DNA of 64,000 nt, from assembly GCA_963826145.1 (NCBI GenBank), contig CAWGVW010000001.1, positions 1,488,001-1,552,000 of the forward strand. The letters run 5' to 3'. This DNA is from JBGPLJ01 sp963826145. GTDB taxonomy: Bacteria; Pseudomonadota; Gammaproteobacteria; Steroidobacterales; Steroidobacteraceae. Numbering within the stretch: position 1 is the stretch's first letter; the number at the start of each line of letters is the position of its first letter. The notes under the pieces were generated by a model that was given only the letters and a program-made list of their open reading frames with translations, ran no database searches and had not been told where the DNA came from. The translations under genes were made by a program, and so were the position numbers. Positions 1-9,900 of the stretch are shown one piece after another.

Positions 1-318
1 TCGGCGGGCTTGCAGAACGAGGTCGCCTTCGTCACTGACGGACAGCTTTCGGGTCTTTGCAACAAGGGCATCACCATCGCCGAGGTCTCGCCCGAATCGG
101 CCGTCGGTGGACCCATCGCGCTCGTCGAAAACGGAGACCGGGTTTCAATCGACGTCGACCGGCAAAGTCTCGACCTGGACTTGCCCGCGGACGTGCTCGC
201 GGCTCGCCGCGCAAAGCGTGGCGCAGTGCCATTGCCCAAGTCCTCCGGGTATCTTGAAATCTACCAGCGCACCGTTCAGCCGATGTCGTCGGGCGCTGTC
301 CTCGTCAAGAACGACTGA
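1..318 (+). CDS. IlvD/Edd-family dehydratase, C-terminal fragment
   Basis: The reading frame is open from the first base and ends at TGA 316-318, so this is the last ~105 residues of a gene that starts outside the window. The segment VAFVTDGQLSG followed by VSPESAVGGPIALVENGD is the conserved C-terminal swivel region of dihydroxy-acid dehydratase / phosphogluconate dehydratase enzymes, which dehydrate 2,3-dihydroxy acids using an Fe-S cluster. The substrate cannot be read from this part; sugar-acid dehydratases share the same motifs. The next gene follows after 11 bases on the same strand, so it probably belongs to an operon with the FAD oxidoreductase and aconitase X. Confidence 0.85.
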   Translation, partial: SAGLQNEVAFVTDGQLSGLCNKGITIAEVSPESAVGGPIALVENGDRVSIDVDRQSLDLDLPADVLAARRAKRGAVPLPKSSGYLEIYQRTVQPMSSGAVLVKND

Positions 319-329
319 CCGGAAGGCTC

Positions 330-1634
330 ATGACAGATCACAGGTCGCAGACAATCGCGACTCGCACGGTGCGTCGTCCCCCGACCCGTGCCATCAAGAC
401 GCTGAACGCGGACATCTGCGTGCTCGGCGCCGGGATTTCGGGCGTAACGGCGGCGCTCGAAGCCGCCAAGCTCGGCCGCAAGGTCGTAATTGTCGATGGC
501 GCGCCGGCGCTTGGTGGCCAGGCAATCGGCTCGATCATTGGCACGCTCATCGGCCTCTACACCCACGGCAAGGACGCCTACCAGATCACGCACGGCGTCG
601 CGGACGATCTCATCCGCGACCTGACGGCGGAAGGGTCACTCCTGCGGCTGCACCATTCGACCGTTGTCTTCCAGTACGACGAAGTGCGGCTTGCGCGCTG
701 GATGGAACGGAAGATCGAGGAAGCGGGCGTGCGCGCCGTGGTCGGGGCCGTGCTCACGGCGGCGAATTTCCGTGCGCGACGAGTCGAGTCGATCGATTTC
801 GTCACGCGTTTCGGGCCGCTGCGCGTCGTCGCAAGCGGGTACGTCGATTCCTCGGGCGATGCGACACTGAGCTACGAGGCGGGCCTCGAGGTGCGGGAAC
901 CGGAAGAGCCCGTCTACGGGACGCTCAACTTCCTCATCGAAGGCTACAACGTCGAGAATGTCGGCGAGCTCGTGATGAAAGACGTGCACGCGAAGCTCAT
1001 CGCCAAGGGCAAGGACTATGGCCTCGTGCGCCACGACGGCCACCTCATGCACTTTCCCGGCAAGAATTTCATGCTGGCCAACATCGGCCACTTCGAGACG
1101 CCGCTCGATCCGGCGGAAACCGCGCAGCTGGTATTTGAAGGCCGGCGCCAGGCCGATAACATCGTCCGATTCCTGAGGACCGAATTTCCGCGCATCTTCG
1201 AGAACGCGCGCGTGCGCACCTACGGCAATCCCGGGATCCGCCAGACCCGCTGGATCGTCAGCCGCAGGCAGCTCACGGTCGAGGACATTCGTACGACCGA
1301 GCGGCCGCCGGATGCCGCGGCCCGTTGCGCCTGGTGGGTGGAGCTCCACGGCACGAAGGAACTTGTGCACTGGGAGCGTTTCGCCGATGGACACGTTTAC
1401 TACATTCCGCTCGGCTGCATGCTGCCGAAGGACGCCGACAATATCGTCGCGGCCGGCCGCTGCGTGGACGCCGACTCGCACGCTCTTTCGGCCATCCGCG
1501 TGATGGGACCCTGCATTGCCATGGGAACGGCGGCCGCGCACGCGCTCGACCTCGCCGGCAAGGGCCCGGTCCACGACATCGATCGCGCGAAATTCCAGCA
1601 GCGCCTGCGCGACAATCTCGACCGCAAGGATTGA
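330..1634 (+). CDS. FAD-dependent oxidoreductase (FAD_oxidored family)
   Basis: 434 residues. An N-terminal Rossmann dinucleotide fold begins near residue 27 (DICVLGAGISGVTAALEAAK, ending in the acidic IVDGAP strand). A C-terminal segment, AGRCVDADSHALSAIRVMGP, is typical of the PF12831-type FAD oxidoreductases that sit beside catabolic dehydratases. GGAAGG lies just ahead of the ATG at 330. The substrate is unknown. Its position between an IlvD/Edd dehydratase and an aconitase X suggests oxidation of a hydroxy or branched acid intermediate, but that is inference from context only. Confidence 0.75.
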   Translation: MTDHRSQTIATRTVRRPPTRAIKTLNADICVLGAGISGVTAALEAAKLGRKVVIVDGAPALGGQAIGSIIGTLIGLYTHGKDAYQITHGVADDLIRDLTAEGSLLRLHHSTVVFQYDEVRLARWMERKIEEAGVRAVVGAVLTAANFRARRVESIDFVTRFGPLRVVASGYVDSSGDATLSYEAGLEVREPEEPVYGTLNFLIEGYNVENVGELVMKDVHAKLIAKGKDYGLVRHDGHLMHFPGKNFMLANIGHFETPLDPAETAQLVFEGRRQADNIVRFLRTEFPRIFENARVRTYGNPGIRQTRWIVSRRQLTVEDIRTTERPPDAAARCAWWVELHGTKELVHWERFADGHVYYIPLGCMLPKDADNIVAAGRCVDADSHALSAIRVMGPCIAMGTAAAHALDLAGKGPVHDIDRAKFQQRLRDNLDRKD

Positions 1635-1656
1635 ACGCCATGATTTCAACCACGCC

Positions 1657-2944
1657 ATGAAACTCACCGACGACGAACGCGCGATGCTCGACGGGCGCGA
1701 CGGCGCGGCCCGGCGCAAGGCGATGGAACTCCTCGTGCGCTACGGCGAGGCGCTCAATGCCGAGCGCTTCGTCGAAGCCACGAACGTTGCCGGCGTGCCC
1801 GGAACCTCGAATCCGTTCCTCGAGAACTACTACCGCGAACCGGGCGATCGCTACGATGTGATCTACTCGCGCTTCGATCTCGACAGCGATGAAGTCGTCG
1901 AAGTGCCGCGCATCACGGTGCACGCCTGTCATCTGCAGGGCGGCATCGATCCCGAGAACTGGCAGACGCTCGGCGCAAAGCCCGAACACCTGAAGATCAG
2001 CCAGGCGGGCGAAGCCTCGGCCGCGAGCCACGGCATCAAGATCCTGAAGACCTGCACGCCCTATCTCGCGGGCAATGTGCCGGCCAGGGGCGAACATTGC
2101 GCGTGGATGGAGTCGTCGGCGGTCGTCTACTGCAACTCCGTGCTCGCCGCGCGCACGAACACGGAAGGCCGTGAGAGCACGAGCGCCGCGATGCTCACCG
2201 GCCGCATACCGGACTGGGGCTTTCACCGCGATGACTTCCGCCTCGCGACCCATCACATCGAGGTCGACGTGCCGGTCGACGATATCCTCAACTGGGGCAT
2301 GCTCGGCTACTTCGCCGGCGACGCCGTCGGCGAACGCATACCCGTGCTCACGGGAAAGTTCGGCACGCCCGGCCTCATCGATCACAAGCACTTCGGCGCC
2401 GCGGCCGCGTCCTCGGGCGGCGTCGAGATGTATCACATGGTTGGCGTCACGCCGGAATCGCCTTCGCTCGAAGCATCGCTCGGCTGCCGGAGGCCCGTCG
2501 AATCGATTCACTACGGCAAGGACGAGCAGCGCAAGACCTACGAAACGTTGAACGCGCGCGGCAAGAGCGCGGACGTCGATTTCGTGATGCTCGGCTGCCC
2601 GCACTATTCGCTCGATCAGGTGAAGGCAGCCTGCCGGCTGATCGGGGGCCGGACGCGTCAGCGCGAACAGCAAGCTCTGGATCTTCACCTCGCGCGCGGT
2701 CCGCGCGGTCGCGGACCGCGAGGGCTACACCAAGCTCATCCGCGACGCGGGCGGGGTGCTCCTCACCGACACCTGCTCGGCGATAGGTCAAGCCGTGCCG
2801 CCCGGGACCAAGGTCGCTGCGCTCGACTCCGCCAAGCAGACCCACTACTTGCCGGCCATCATGGGCATCGAGGCCTGGTTCGGGACGACTGCCGACTGTA
2901 TCGATGCAGCGATGACCGGCCGGTGGAATGGAAGACTTCCATGA
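1657..2944 (+). CDS. Aconitase X large (catalytic) subunit, frameshifted
   Basis: About 428 residues after repair. It starts with MKLTDDERAMLDG, and the AcnX catalytic-domain landmarks follow: VHACHLQGGID, KTCTPYL, ESSAVVYCNSVLAARTN, FVMLGCPHYSLDQ and, in another frame, LLTDTCSAIG. The frame changes from frame 1 to frame 2 near 2645-2656, where removing one base in the G/C run restores the conserved GRRVSANSKLWIFTSRA region. The last codons overlap the next gene's ATG at 2941 (ATGA). Known AcnX proteins are Fe-S dehydratases: cis-3-hydroxyproline dehydratase in bacteria and phosphomevalonate dehydratase in archaea. No proline-pathway gene is nearby, so the substrate is open. Confidence 0.8.
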
Positions 2945-3399
2945 GTGCCCCCGACTACGTGCTCAAGGGACGAAAAGTCGTCGGCGGTTGCGTCGAGGGA
3001 GAAGCTCTCGTCACCACCCAGACGATCTCGGGGTGGGGCGGCGTCAATCCCATGGCGGGCACCGTGATCGAGACGCGGCACGAGCTTCGGGGCGTCAGCT
3101 TCAAAGACAAGATCCTCGTCTTCCCGGGCGCCAAGGGATCGTCCGGCTGGTCGGCTGTTTTTCACATGACACGGCTGGCAGGAGTTTCTCCTAAGGCCCT
3201 CATTTTCAATGAAATGACAACCAAGGTGGCTTTAGGTGCAGTCGTGATGCGAGTGCCGTCGATAACGGACCTGGACCAGGACCCGTTGGCTCTCATCGAG
3301 ACCGGCGATTGGGTGAAGGTCGATGCGGATCGGGGCCTCGTGGAGGTTCGGAAGAAGTCTAAAGACCGAGTGGTACAATCTGCCACGCCGTCGCGCTGA
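2941..3399 (+). CDS. Aconitase X swivel (small) subunit
   Basis: 152 residues, DUF126 / AcnX swivel domain. The segments GRKVVGGCVEGEALVTTQ, SGWGGVNPMAGTVI, FPGAKGSSGWS and the ending region DWVKVDADRG are typical of the family. The ATG overlaps the stop of the large subunit by four bases, so the two chains are translationally coupled and should form a heterodimer, as in split AcnX enzymes. The last dozen residues (KDRVVQSATPSR) look non-conserved. Confidence 0.85.
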   Translation: MSAPDYVLKGRKVVGGCVEGEALVTTQTISGWGGVNPMAGTVIETRHELRGVSFKDKILVFPGAKGSSGWSAVFHMTRLAGVSPKALIFNEMTTKVALGAVVMRVPSITDLDQDPLALIETGDWVKVDADRGLVEVRKKSKDRVVQSATPSR

Positions 3400-3451
3400 C
3401 AACGCCCAAATAATGGAGCCGATGGCACCCAATTGAATCCGGTAGGTGCCG

Positions 3452-5821
3452 ATGGACGCGACACGCCGAATCCCGCTATTCGCGGCTGCCCTCCTGGTAT
3501 GCCTGGCTCTGCCCGCGGTCGCGCGTACGATTACGGTCGGGATCGTCACTGACGGGCCGACCGAACGACCGATCATCGCACCGGAGGTCCTGAAGCGCGC
3601 CGCGGATTCCGTCTTCGTGGGGAGCGATCTCACTCTCGTCTGGCCGGACGAAAAGCGGCTGTCAGGCGATTGGACCGTGACCGGTGTCGAGCGCGCGCTC
3701 GATCAGGCTCTGGCCGACAGCAGCATCGACGTCGTGCTCGCGCTCGGAATCGTCGCCTCGAATGAAGCTGGCAAGCGTACGAATCTGCCGAAACCCGTCA
3801 TAGCGCCATTCGTTCCGGACCCGCTGCTGCAGGATCTGCCGCTCGCGAACGGCCGCAGCGGCCGGCACAACTTCACATACGTCACGACCTTCAACGGAAT
3901 CGAGGACGAGGTCCGGCGATTCGCCAGTCTCGTGCACTTCAAGCACCTCGCGGTGCTCGTCGATCAGCTCACCCTCGAGGCGGCGCCGTCCCTCAATGCC
4001 AAGGCCGATGCGGTCGCGCGCGAACTCGGCGTGGCGATCAAGCTGATTCCTACAACGAACTCGGTCGACGCGATCCTGCAATCGTTCCCGCCCGATACCG
4101 ATGCCGTCTATGTCACTTCAATTCCGCGCCTCAAGGACGGCGACGTCATGGACCTTGCGCACCGGCTCGCCGAACGCCGCCTGCCCAGTCTCTCGCGCGT
4201 CGGCCATCACGACGTGCAGCTCGGCATCCTGTTCGCGACGCTGGGCAACCCGAGCGACTACGACCGCCTGGCGAGGCGCATCGTCCTCGAGATCCAGCGT
4301 ATCGCGTCGGGCGAGGACCCTGCGACCTTCGAAGTGAGCTTTCCGGCGGACGCGCGGCTCGCCATCAACATGCATACGGCGCGGCTGATCGGCTATTCGC
4401 CCCGCTGGGGGGATCTGACCGACGCCGTGCTCTACAACGCCGAGGAACCGGGCAACATCGAGACGCTCTCGTTCCTCGAGGCACTGCGCACAGCGCTCTC
4501 CGACAGCCCGACCCTCCAGGCGAGCGCCGCCGGGGCTGACGTCGCTGCGGATGAGGTGCGCAATGCCCGCTCGAATCTCCTGCCCCAGCTCACCGCGTCC
4601 GCCACGGCGACCCAGATCGATGCGGACCGCGCGAGTCCACAGCTGCAGGCGGAAAAATCGTCCGACGCGGCGCTCGATCTGCGCCAAGTCATCTATTCGG
4701 AACGGGCCTGGGCGGGTTACGCCATCGCGAAGCAGCTCCGCCAGGCGGCGGACGAGCAGCACCGGCAGGCCCTGCTCGACACGATTCAGTCGGCAGCCGA
4801 CGCGTACCTCAACCTGCTGCGGGCGAAATCGGTCGAGTCGGTGCGACGGGAATACGTTGAGAATACGCGCAAGAACCTCGAGACGGCACGCGTCCGCGAG
4901 GCGGTCGGCCTCTCGCAGCATTCCGATTACCTGCGCTGGGTCTCGCAGCTCGCGGCCGACCGCGCCAATGTACTGAGCGCCGAGGCGACACGCCGCCAAG
5001 CCGAAGCGGAAGTCGCACGCGTCATCCACCGGCCCGGCGACCGGCCTTTCAAGACCGTGGAAAGCGGGCTCGACGAGCCGATGACCATCGTTGCCGATCC
5101 ACGCACGCAGGCCTACATCGAAACGCCGGCGAAGTGGCTCATCTTCCAGGACTACTCGGTAGCGAGTGCCCTGGAGAATTCGCCCGAGCTCGCCGCGATC
5201 GACGCCCAGGTCGGCGCGCAGGAGCGGAGTCTCAAGTCCGCGCAGCGCGCGTACTACCTGCCGGATTTCGCGCTCCAGGCCCAGGGCAGCGATCTCATCC
5301 AGGAGAGTGGTGCCGGCTCGCAGCCGTTTCCCGGCGCCCCGGACGACGAATCGTGGAACGTGTCGTTACAGGCTTCGATACCGATCCTGACCGGCGGCGC
5401 GCGCGGCGCGGCTACCTCCGAGGCGCGCCACAGGCTCCGCCAGATCAATGCAGAGCGTTCCGCAGCAGCCGACGCAGTCGAGGCACGCACGCGGGCGGCC
5501 TTGCACAGCACCGCGAGTTCCTACCCCAGCATCGATTTGTCTCGGGAAGCGGCGACGGCGGCCCGCCAGAATCTCGCGATGGTCACCGACGCCTATGCCA
5601 AGGGCGTGGTGTCGGTCACGGATCTCACGGATGCGCAGAATGCCGCGCTCAACGCGCAGCTCGGCGAGGCGGAGGCGAAGTACACGTTCCTCATCGACTT
5701 CATCGAGGTGCTGCGCACGGGCGGCAGCTACGACCTGCTCCTGGACCCCGCCTCGCGCGAAGCGTGGTACGCGCGCATCGATGCCTGGTTCCGCGAACAC
5801 GCGACATCCGCCAGGGAATAG
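3452..5821 (+). CDS. TolC-family outer-membrane efflux protein fused to an ABC-type substrate-binding domain
   Basis: 789 residues, nearly twice the usual TolC length. The ATG at 3452 follows GGTAGG at 5 bases and starts a signal peptide (RRIPLFAAALLVCLALPAVA). A GTG at 3446 is a less likely start. Residues ~25-315 resemble the ABC_sub_bind periplasmic-binding fold (TITVGIVTDGPTERPI, DVVLALGIVASNEA, TDAVYVTSIPRLKDGDV, GILFATLGNPSDYDRLARR). Residues ~335-770 are a TolC-like pair of coiled-coil hairpins (LRTALSDSPTLQASAAGADV, SIPILTGGARGAATSEARHR, AYAKGVVSVTDLTDAQNAAL). It is followed after 31 bases by the membrane-fusion protein and then the RND pump, so it should be the outer-membrane exit duct of that pump. 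Confidence 0.85.
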   Translation: MDATRRIPLFAAALLVCLALPAVARTITVGIVTDGPTERPIIAPEVLKRAADSVFVGSDLTLVWPDEKRLSGDWTVTGVERALDQALADSSIDVVLALGIVASNEAGKRTNLPKPVIAPFVPDPLLQDLPLANGRSGRHNFTYVTTFNGIEDEVRRFASLVHFKHLAVLVDQLTLEAAPSLNAKADAVARELGVAIKLIPTTNSVDAILQSFPPDTDAVYVTSIPRLKDGDVMDLAHRLAERRLPSLSRVGHHDVQLGILFATLGNPSDYDRLARRIVLEIQRIASGEDPATFEVSFPADARLAINMHTARLIGYSPRWGDLTDAVLYNAEEPGNIETLSFLEALRTALSDSPTLQASAAGADVAADEVRNARSNLLPQLTASATATQIDADRASPQLQAEKSSDAALDLRQVIYSERAWAGYAIAKQLRQAADEQHRQALLDTIQSAADAYLNLLRAKSVESVRREYVENTRKNLETARVREAVGLSQHSDYLRWVSQLAADRANVLSAEATRRQAEAEVARVIHRPGDRPFKTVESGLDEPMTIVADPRTQAYIETPAKWLIFQDYSVASALENSPELAAIDAQVGAQERSLKSAQRAYYLPDFALQAQGSDLIQESGAGSQPFPGAPDDESWNVSLQASIPILTGGARGAATSEARHRLRQINAERSAAADAVEARTRAALHSTASSYPSIDLSREAATAARQNLAMVTDAYAKGVVSVTDLTDAQNAALNAQLGEAEAKYTFLIDFIEVLRTGGSYDLLLDPASREAWYARIDAWFREHATSARE

Positions 5822-5852
5822 CCCCAGAGGAATGGGACCAGAGGATCAACAT

Positions 5853-6938
5853 ATGCAGCTTCGTCGCTTCCTCGGCATTGCCACGCTCGCACTCATCTCC
5901 GCCACCGCAGTCACGGCGTGCAAGAACAAGGAAGAAGCCGTCGAGCCGCGCGCCGTTCGCGTCATCTGGGTTGCGGGCGGTGCGGCAGGCCAGAGTTCGA
6001 CCTATACGGCAGACATCCGCTCGCGTTATGAGTCGGACCTCGGCTTCCAGGTCGGTGGCAAGATCGCTCAGCGCATGGTGGACGTCGGTGCCCGCGTCCA
6101 AAAGGGCACCGCCCTCGCCCGCCTCGATGAACAGGATCTGAGACTCGCGGTCGAATCCTCGCAATCGGCGGTGAATGCCGCGAAGGCCGAGCTTGACCGG
6201 GCCAAATCGGATGAAGCGCGATTTCGCGACTTGCTCGAACGCGGGCTCACAACGGCGGCGACCTTCCTCGCGCAGCAGACCCAGACGAAGACCGCGCAAT
6301 CGCGCTACGAACAGATGTCCGCAGACCTGCAGCTACGTCGCCAGCAGCTCGCTTACGCGACGCTGCGCGCGGATCGCGACGGCGTCATCACGCGCACCTA
6401 TGCGGACGCGGGTTCGGTGGTTGCTCAGGGACAGCGGGTCGTCGCGCTCGCACAGCCGAGCGCCCCGGAAGCGGTCTTCGACGTCGCCGAACAGCGCGTC
6501 GATGAGGTGCGCGGCGATCCCAACATTGAAATCGTCGTGCTGTCGTTGTCAGCCGCGAAACTTGGCGGGAGCATCCGCGAAGTGAGCCCGAGCGCGGATC
6601 CCGTGACGCGGACCTACCAGGTGCGCGTGTCGATCGAGAACCCGCCGCCGAACCTGCGGCTCGGCATGACGGCCACCGTGACGCTCCGTCGTACCGGCCC
6701 CGCCCCGATGATCAGCGTGCCCGCGAGCGCCCTTTTCCAGAAGGACGAAAAGCCTGCGGTCTGGATCGTGAAGGCCGACAAGAAGCTGGAGCTGCGCCCT
6801 ATCACCGTCGATCACTACGACACGTTGAGTGTCGCCGTCGCGAGCGGCCTCGCGCCGGGTGAAATGGTCGTGACGGCCGGCGTTCACAAGCTCGCCGCCG
6901 GCGAAACCGTACGCATCCTGGGCGACGTTGCCCCATGA
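5853..6938 (+). CDS. RND efflux periplasmic adaptor (membrane-fusion) lipoprotein
   Basis: 361 residues from ATG 5853, which follows AGAGGA. The signal peptide ends in a lipobox-like segment (TAVTACKNK), so it is probably anchored as a lipoprotein. Order of parts: first half-lipoyl segment (LGFQVGGKIAQRMVDVGARV), alpha-helical hairpin (residues ~90-160), second half-lipoyl segment (LRADRDGVITRTYADAGSVV), beta-barrel and C-terminal domain (IVKADKKLELRPITV). The gene overlaps the RND permease gene by four bases (ATGA). It links the inner-membrane pump to the TolC-like duct encoded upstream. Confidence 0.9.
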   Translation: MQLRRFLGIATLALISATAVTACKNKEEAVEPRAVRVIWVAGGAAGQSSTYTADIRSRYESDLGFQVGGKIAQRMVDVGARVQKGTALARLDEQDLRLAVESSQSAVNAAKAELDRAKSDEARFRDLLERGLTTAATFLAQQTQTKTAQSRYEQMSADLQLRRQQLAYATLRADRDGVITRTYADAGSVVAQGQRVVALAQPSAPEAVFDVAEQRVDEVRGDPNIEIVVLSLSAAKLGGSIREVSPSADPVTRTYQVRVSIENPPPNLRLGMTATVTLRRTGPAPMISVPASALFQKDEKPAVWIVKADKKLELRPITVDHYDTLSVAVASGLAPGEMVVTAGVHKLAAGETVRILGDVAP

Positions 6939-9900
6939 GCGGCTTCAATGCCTCAGCCTGGGCGCTGACGCACAAGTCCTTCGTCGGATTCCTCATGGCC
7001 GTGGCGATCGCCGCGGGACTTCTCTCCTACGAGAAACTCGGGCGCGACGAGGATCCACCCTTCACCATCAAAACGATGATCGTTCAGGCCAACTGGCCGG
7101 GCGCGACGGCCGAGGAAGTCGCCCGTCAGGTGACCGACCGCATCGAAAAGACCCTCGAGTCCCTCAGGTACCTCGACTACACGTCGAGCTACGCCAAGGC
7201 CGGCCAGACCGTGATCATGGTGAACCTCAAGGACACGACGCCGCCGGGCGCCGTGCCCGACCAGTGGTACCAGGTCCGCAAGAAGATCGGCGACATGCGC
7301 TACCAGCTCCCCGACGGGGTGCAGGGCCCCTTCTTCAACGATGAGTTCGGCGACGTCTACGGCGTCATCTACGCCTTCACGAGCGACGGTTTCACCTACC
7401 GGGAGCTGCGCGATTACATCGAATTCGTGCGCGCGGAACTCCTGCGTACGCCCGACGTCGGCAAGGTCGATCTGATCGGCGTGCAGAACGAAGTCATCTA
7501 TCTCGATTTCTCCACCCGCCAGATGTCGAGCATGGGCCTCGATCCGGACGTGATCGCGGCAACACTCAAGGTCCAGAACGCGGTGGTCGCTTCCGGAGTC
7601 GTCGAAACGGACAACGAGCGCATCGCCATCCGCGTGAGCGGTCAGTTCGACACCGTGGAGAACATCGCCAACATCAGCGTGCGTGCAAATGACCGCTTCG
7701 TGCGGCTTGGCGACATCGCCAAGGTCTCGCGCGGCTACGAGGATCCGCCGACCTCGATGTTCCGCTACCAGGGCGAGCCCGCCATCGGTCTTGGCATCTC
7801 CATGTCGCCCGGCGGCAATATCCTCGACCTCGGCCGCAACGTCGAGTCGGCCATGAAGCGCATCACGCGCGCGCTTCCGATCGGAGTCGATCCGCATCTC
7901 GTCGCCAACCAGCCGCACGTCGTCGAGGAATCGGTCGGTGATTTCACCAGCGCGCTCTTCGAAGCGATCGCGATCGTCCTCATCGTGAGCTTTGTAAGTC
8001 TCGGGCTGCGCGCGGGACTTGTCGTCGCGATCTGCATTCCGCTCGTGCTCGCCCTCACCTTCCTCGTGATGGAGATCTTCAAGATCGACCTGCAGCGCAT
8101 CTCGCTCGGCGCGCTCGTGATCGCCCTCGGACTGCTCGTCGACGACGCGATGATTGCCGTCGAAATGATGGTGCTCAAGCTCGAGGAAGGCTGGGACCGC
8201 TTCCGCGCGGCGACCTTCGCTTACACGTCGACCGCGTTTCCGATGCTCACCGGCACGGTCGTCACGATTATCGGCTTTGTCCCCGTCGGATTCGCCAAGA
8301 GTGGCGCGGGCGAGTACTGCTTCACGCTGTTCGCCGTCGTCGGCATTGCGCTTTCCGCGTCCTGGATCGTCGCGGTCATCTTCACCCCCTACGTCGGCGC
8401 GGCCGTGCTGAAGGAGATGAAACCCGCCGCGGCCGGCGGCCACCACGAAGGCCGTGTCGCGAGGTGGTTCCGGCCGGTCCTCATCCGGGCGCTCGCGCGC
8501 CGCAAGCTTGTGATTGCCGGCACGGCCGCGGCATTCGTCCTGGCCGTGGTGGCGTTCGGTTTCGTGCAGCAGCAGTTCTTTCCGGCCTCTGACCGCCCGG
8601 AACTTCTCGTCGACCTGCGCTTGCCGCAGAACGCTTCGATCGAGGCGACCCTCGCGCAGGTCCAGCGCTTCGAGAAGGTCCTCGCGAAGGATCCGGACAT
8701 CGTGAGCCACACGTTCTACGTCGGTTCTGGCGCTGTCCGCTTCATACTGGCGCTGAACGTCGAGCTTGCGAACTCCAACTTCGCACAGGCCGTCGTCATC
8801 ACGAAGGGATTCAAGGAGCGTGACGCCGTGCAGAAACGGCTGACCCATGTCCTGAATGAGCAGTTCGACCTGCTCGCCGGGCGCGTGCAGCCGCTGCAGC
8901 TGGGTCCCCCGGTTTCCTGGCCCGTTCAGTACCGCGTCAGCGGCCCCGACATTCCGACCGTCAAGCGCTTCGCCAACCGGATCGCCGAAGTGATGCGCGC
9001 GCACCCCGCGTCGCAGATCGTCGCGTTCGACTGGATCGAGACCGGCAAGGCCGTTCTCATCGATGTCAATCAGGACAAGGCGCGCATGCAGGGGGTGAGT
9101 TCCTCGCAGATCGCGAGCGCGCTCAACAGCCTCGCGAGCGGGCGCACCGTGACGCAGGTGCGTGACGACATCTATCTCATCGACCTGCGCGGCCGCGCCG
9201 CCGATGCCGACCGCAAGGACCTGAAATCGGTGCGCGAGCTGGAACTGCACGTCGGCGGCAACACGGTGCCGCTCGAGCAGATCGCGACTTTCCGCTACGA
9301 ACTCGAAGACCCGATCGTCTGGCGCCGCTATCGGCTGCCGACGATCACCGTGAGCGGCGACGTCAGGAAGGGTGTGCAGGCTGCAAGCGTCGTCGAGGAC
9401 CAGAAGGCGGCGATCGCGAAGATCGCCGCCGAGCTGCCGCCCGGCTACAAGATCGAGCTCGGCGGCACGGTGGAATCGAGCAGCAAGGGCTCGAGTTCCA
9501 TCACGGCCGTGGTGCCCGTGATGCTGATCGGCATGGTGATCGTCATCATGATCCAGCTGCAGAGCGTGCAGAAGCTCATCATGGTCCTGCTCACGGCGCC
9601 GCTCGGCATCATCGGTGTCAGCATCGCGCTCCTTACGACCTTCCGGCCCTTCGGCTTCGTCGCCATGCTCGGCGTCTTCGCGCTCATCGGCATGATCATC
9701 AGGAACGGCATCGTGCTCATCATGCAGATCCACGATCATGAGAAGGACGGCTTACCGCGCTATGAGGCGATCGTCGAAGCCACCATGCATCGGATGCGGC
9801 CGATCCTCCTCACGGCGGCCGCCGCCATCCTCGGCCTCATCCCGATCGCGGGCGAGGTGTTCTGGGGACCCATGGCGTTCGCCATGATGGGCGGGCTCCT

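Noticed and set aside
1516..3399. A 627-residue open frame from 1516
   Set aside because: It begins out of frame inside the FAD oxidoreductase gene and reads through the aconitase X frameshift as low-complexity Arg/Gly text. The real genes are 1657-2944 and 2941-3399.
6953..9739. 928-residue antisense open frame opposite the RND pump
   Set aside because: It is rich in His, Asp, Arg and Glu without any domain text, and it mirrors a well-conserved RND gene. It is a shadow frame of high-GC coding DNA.
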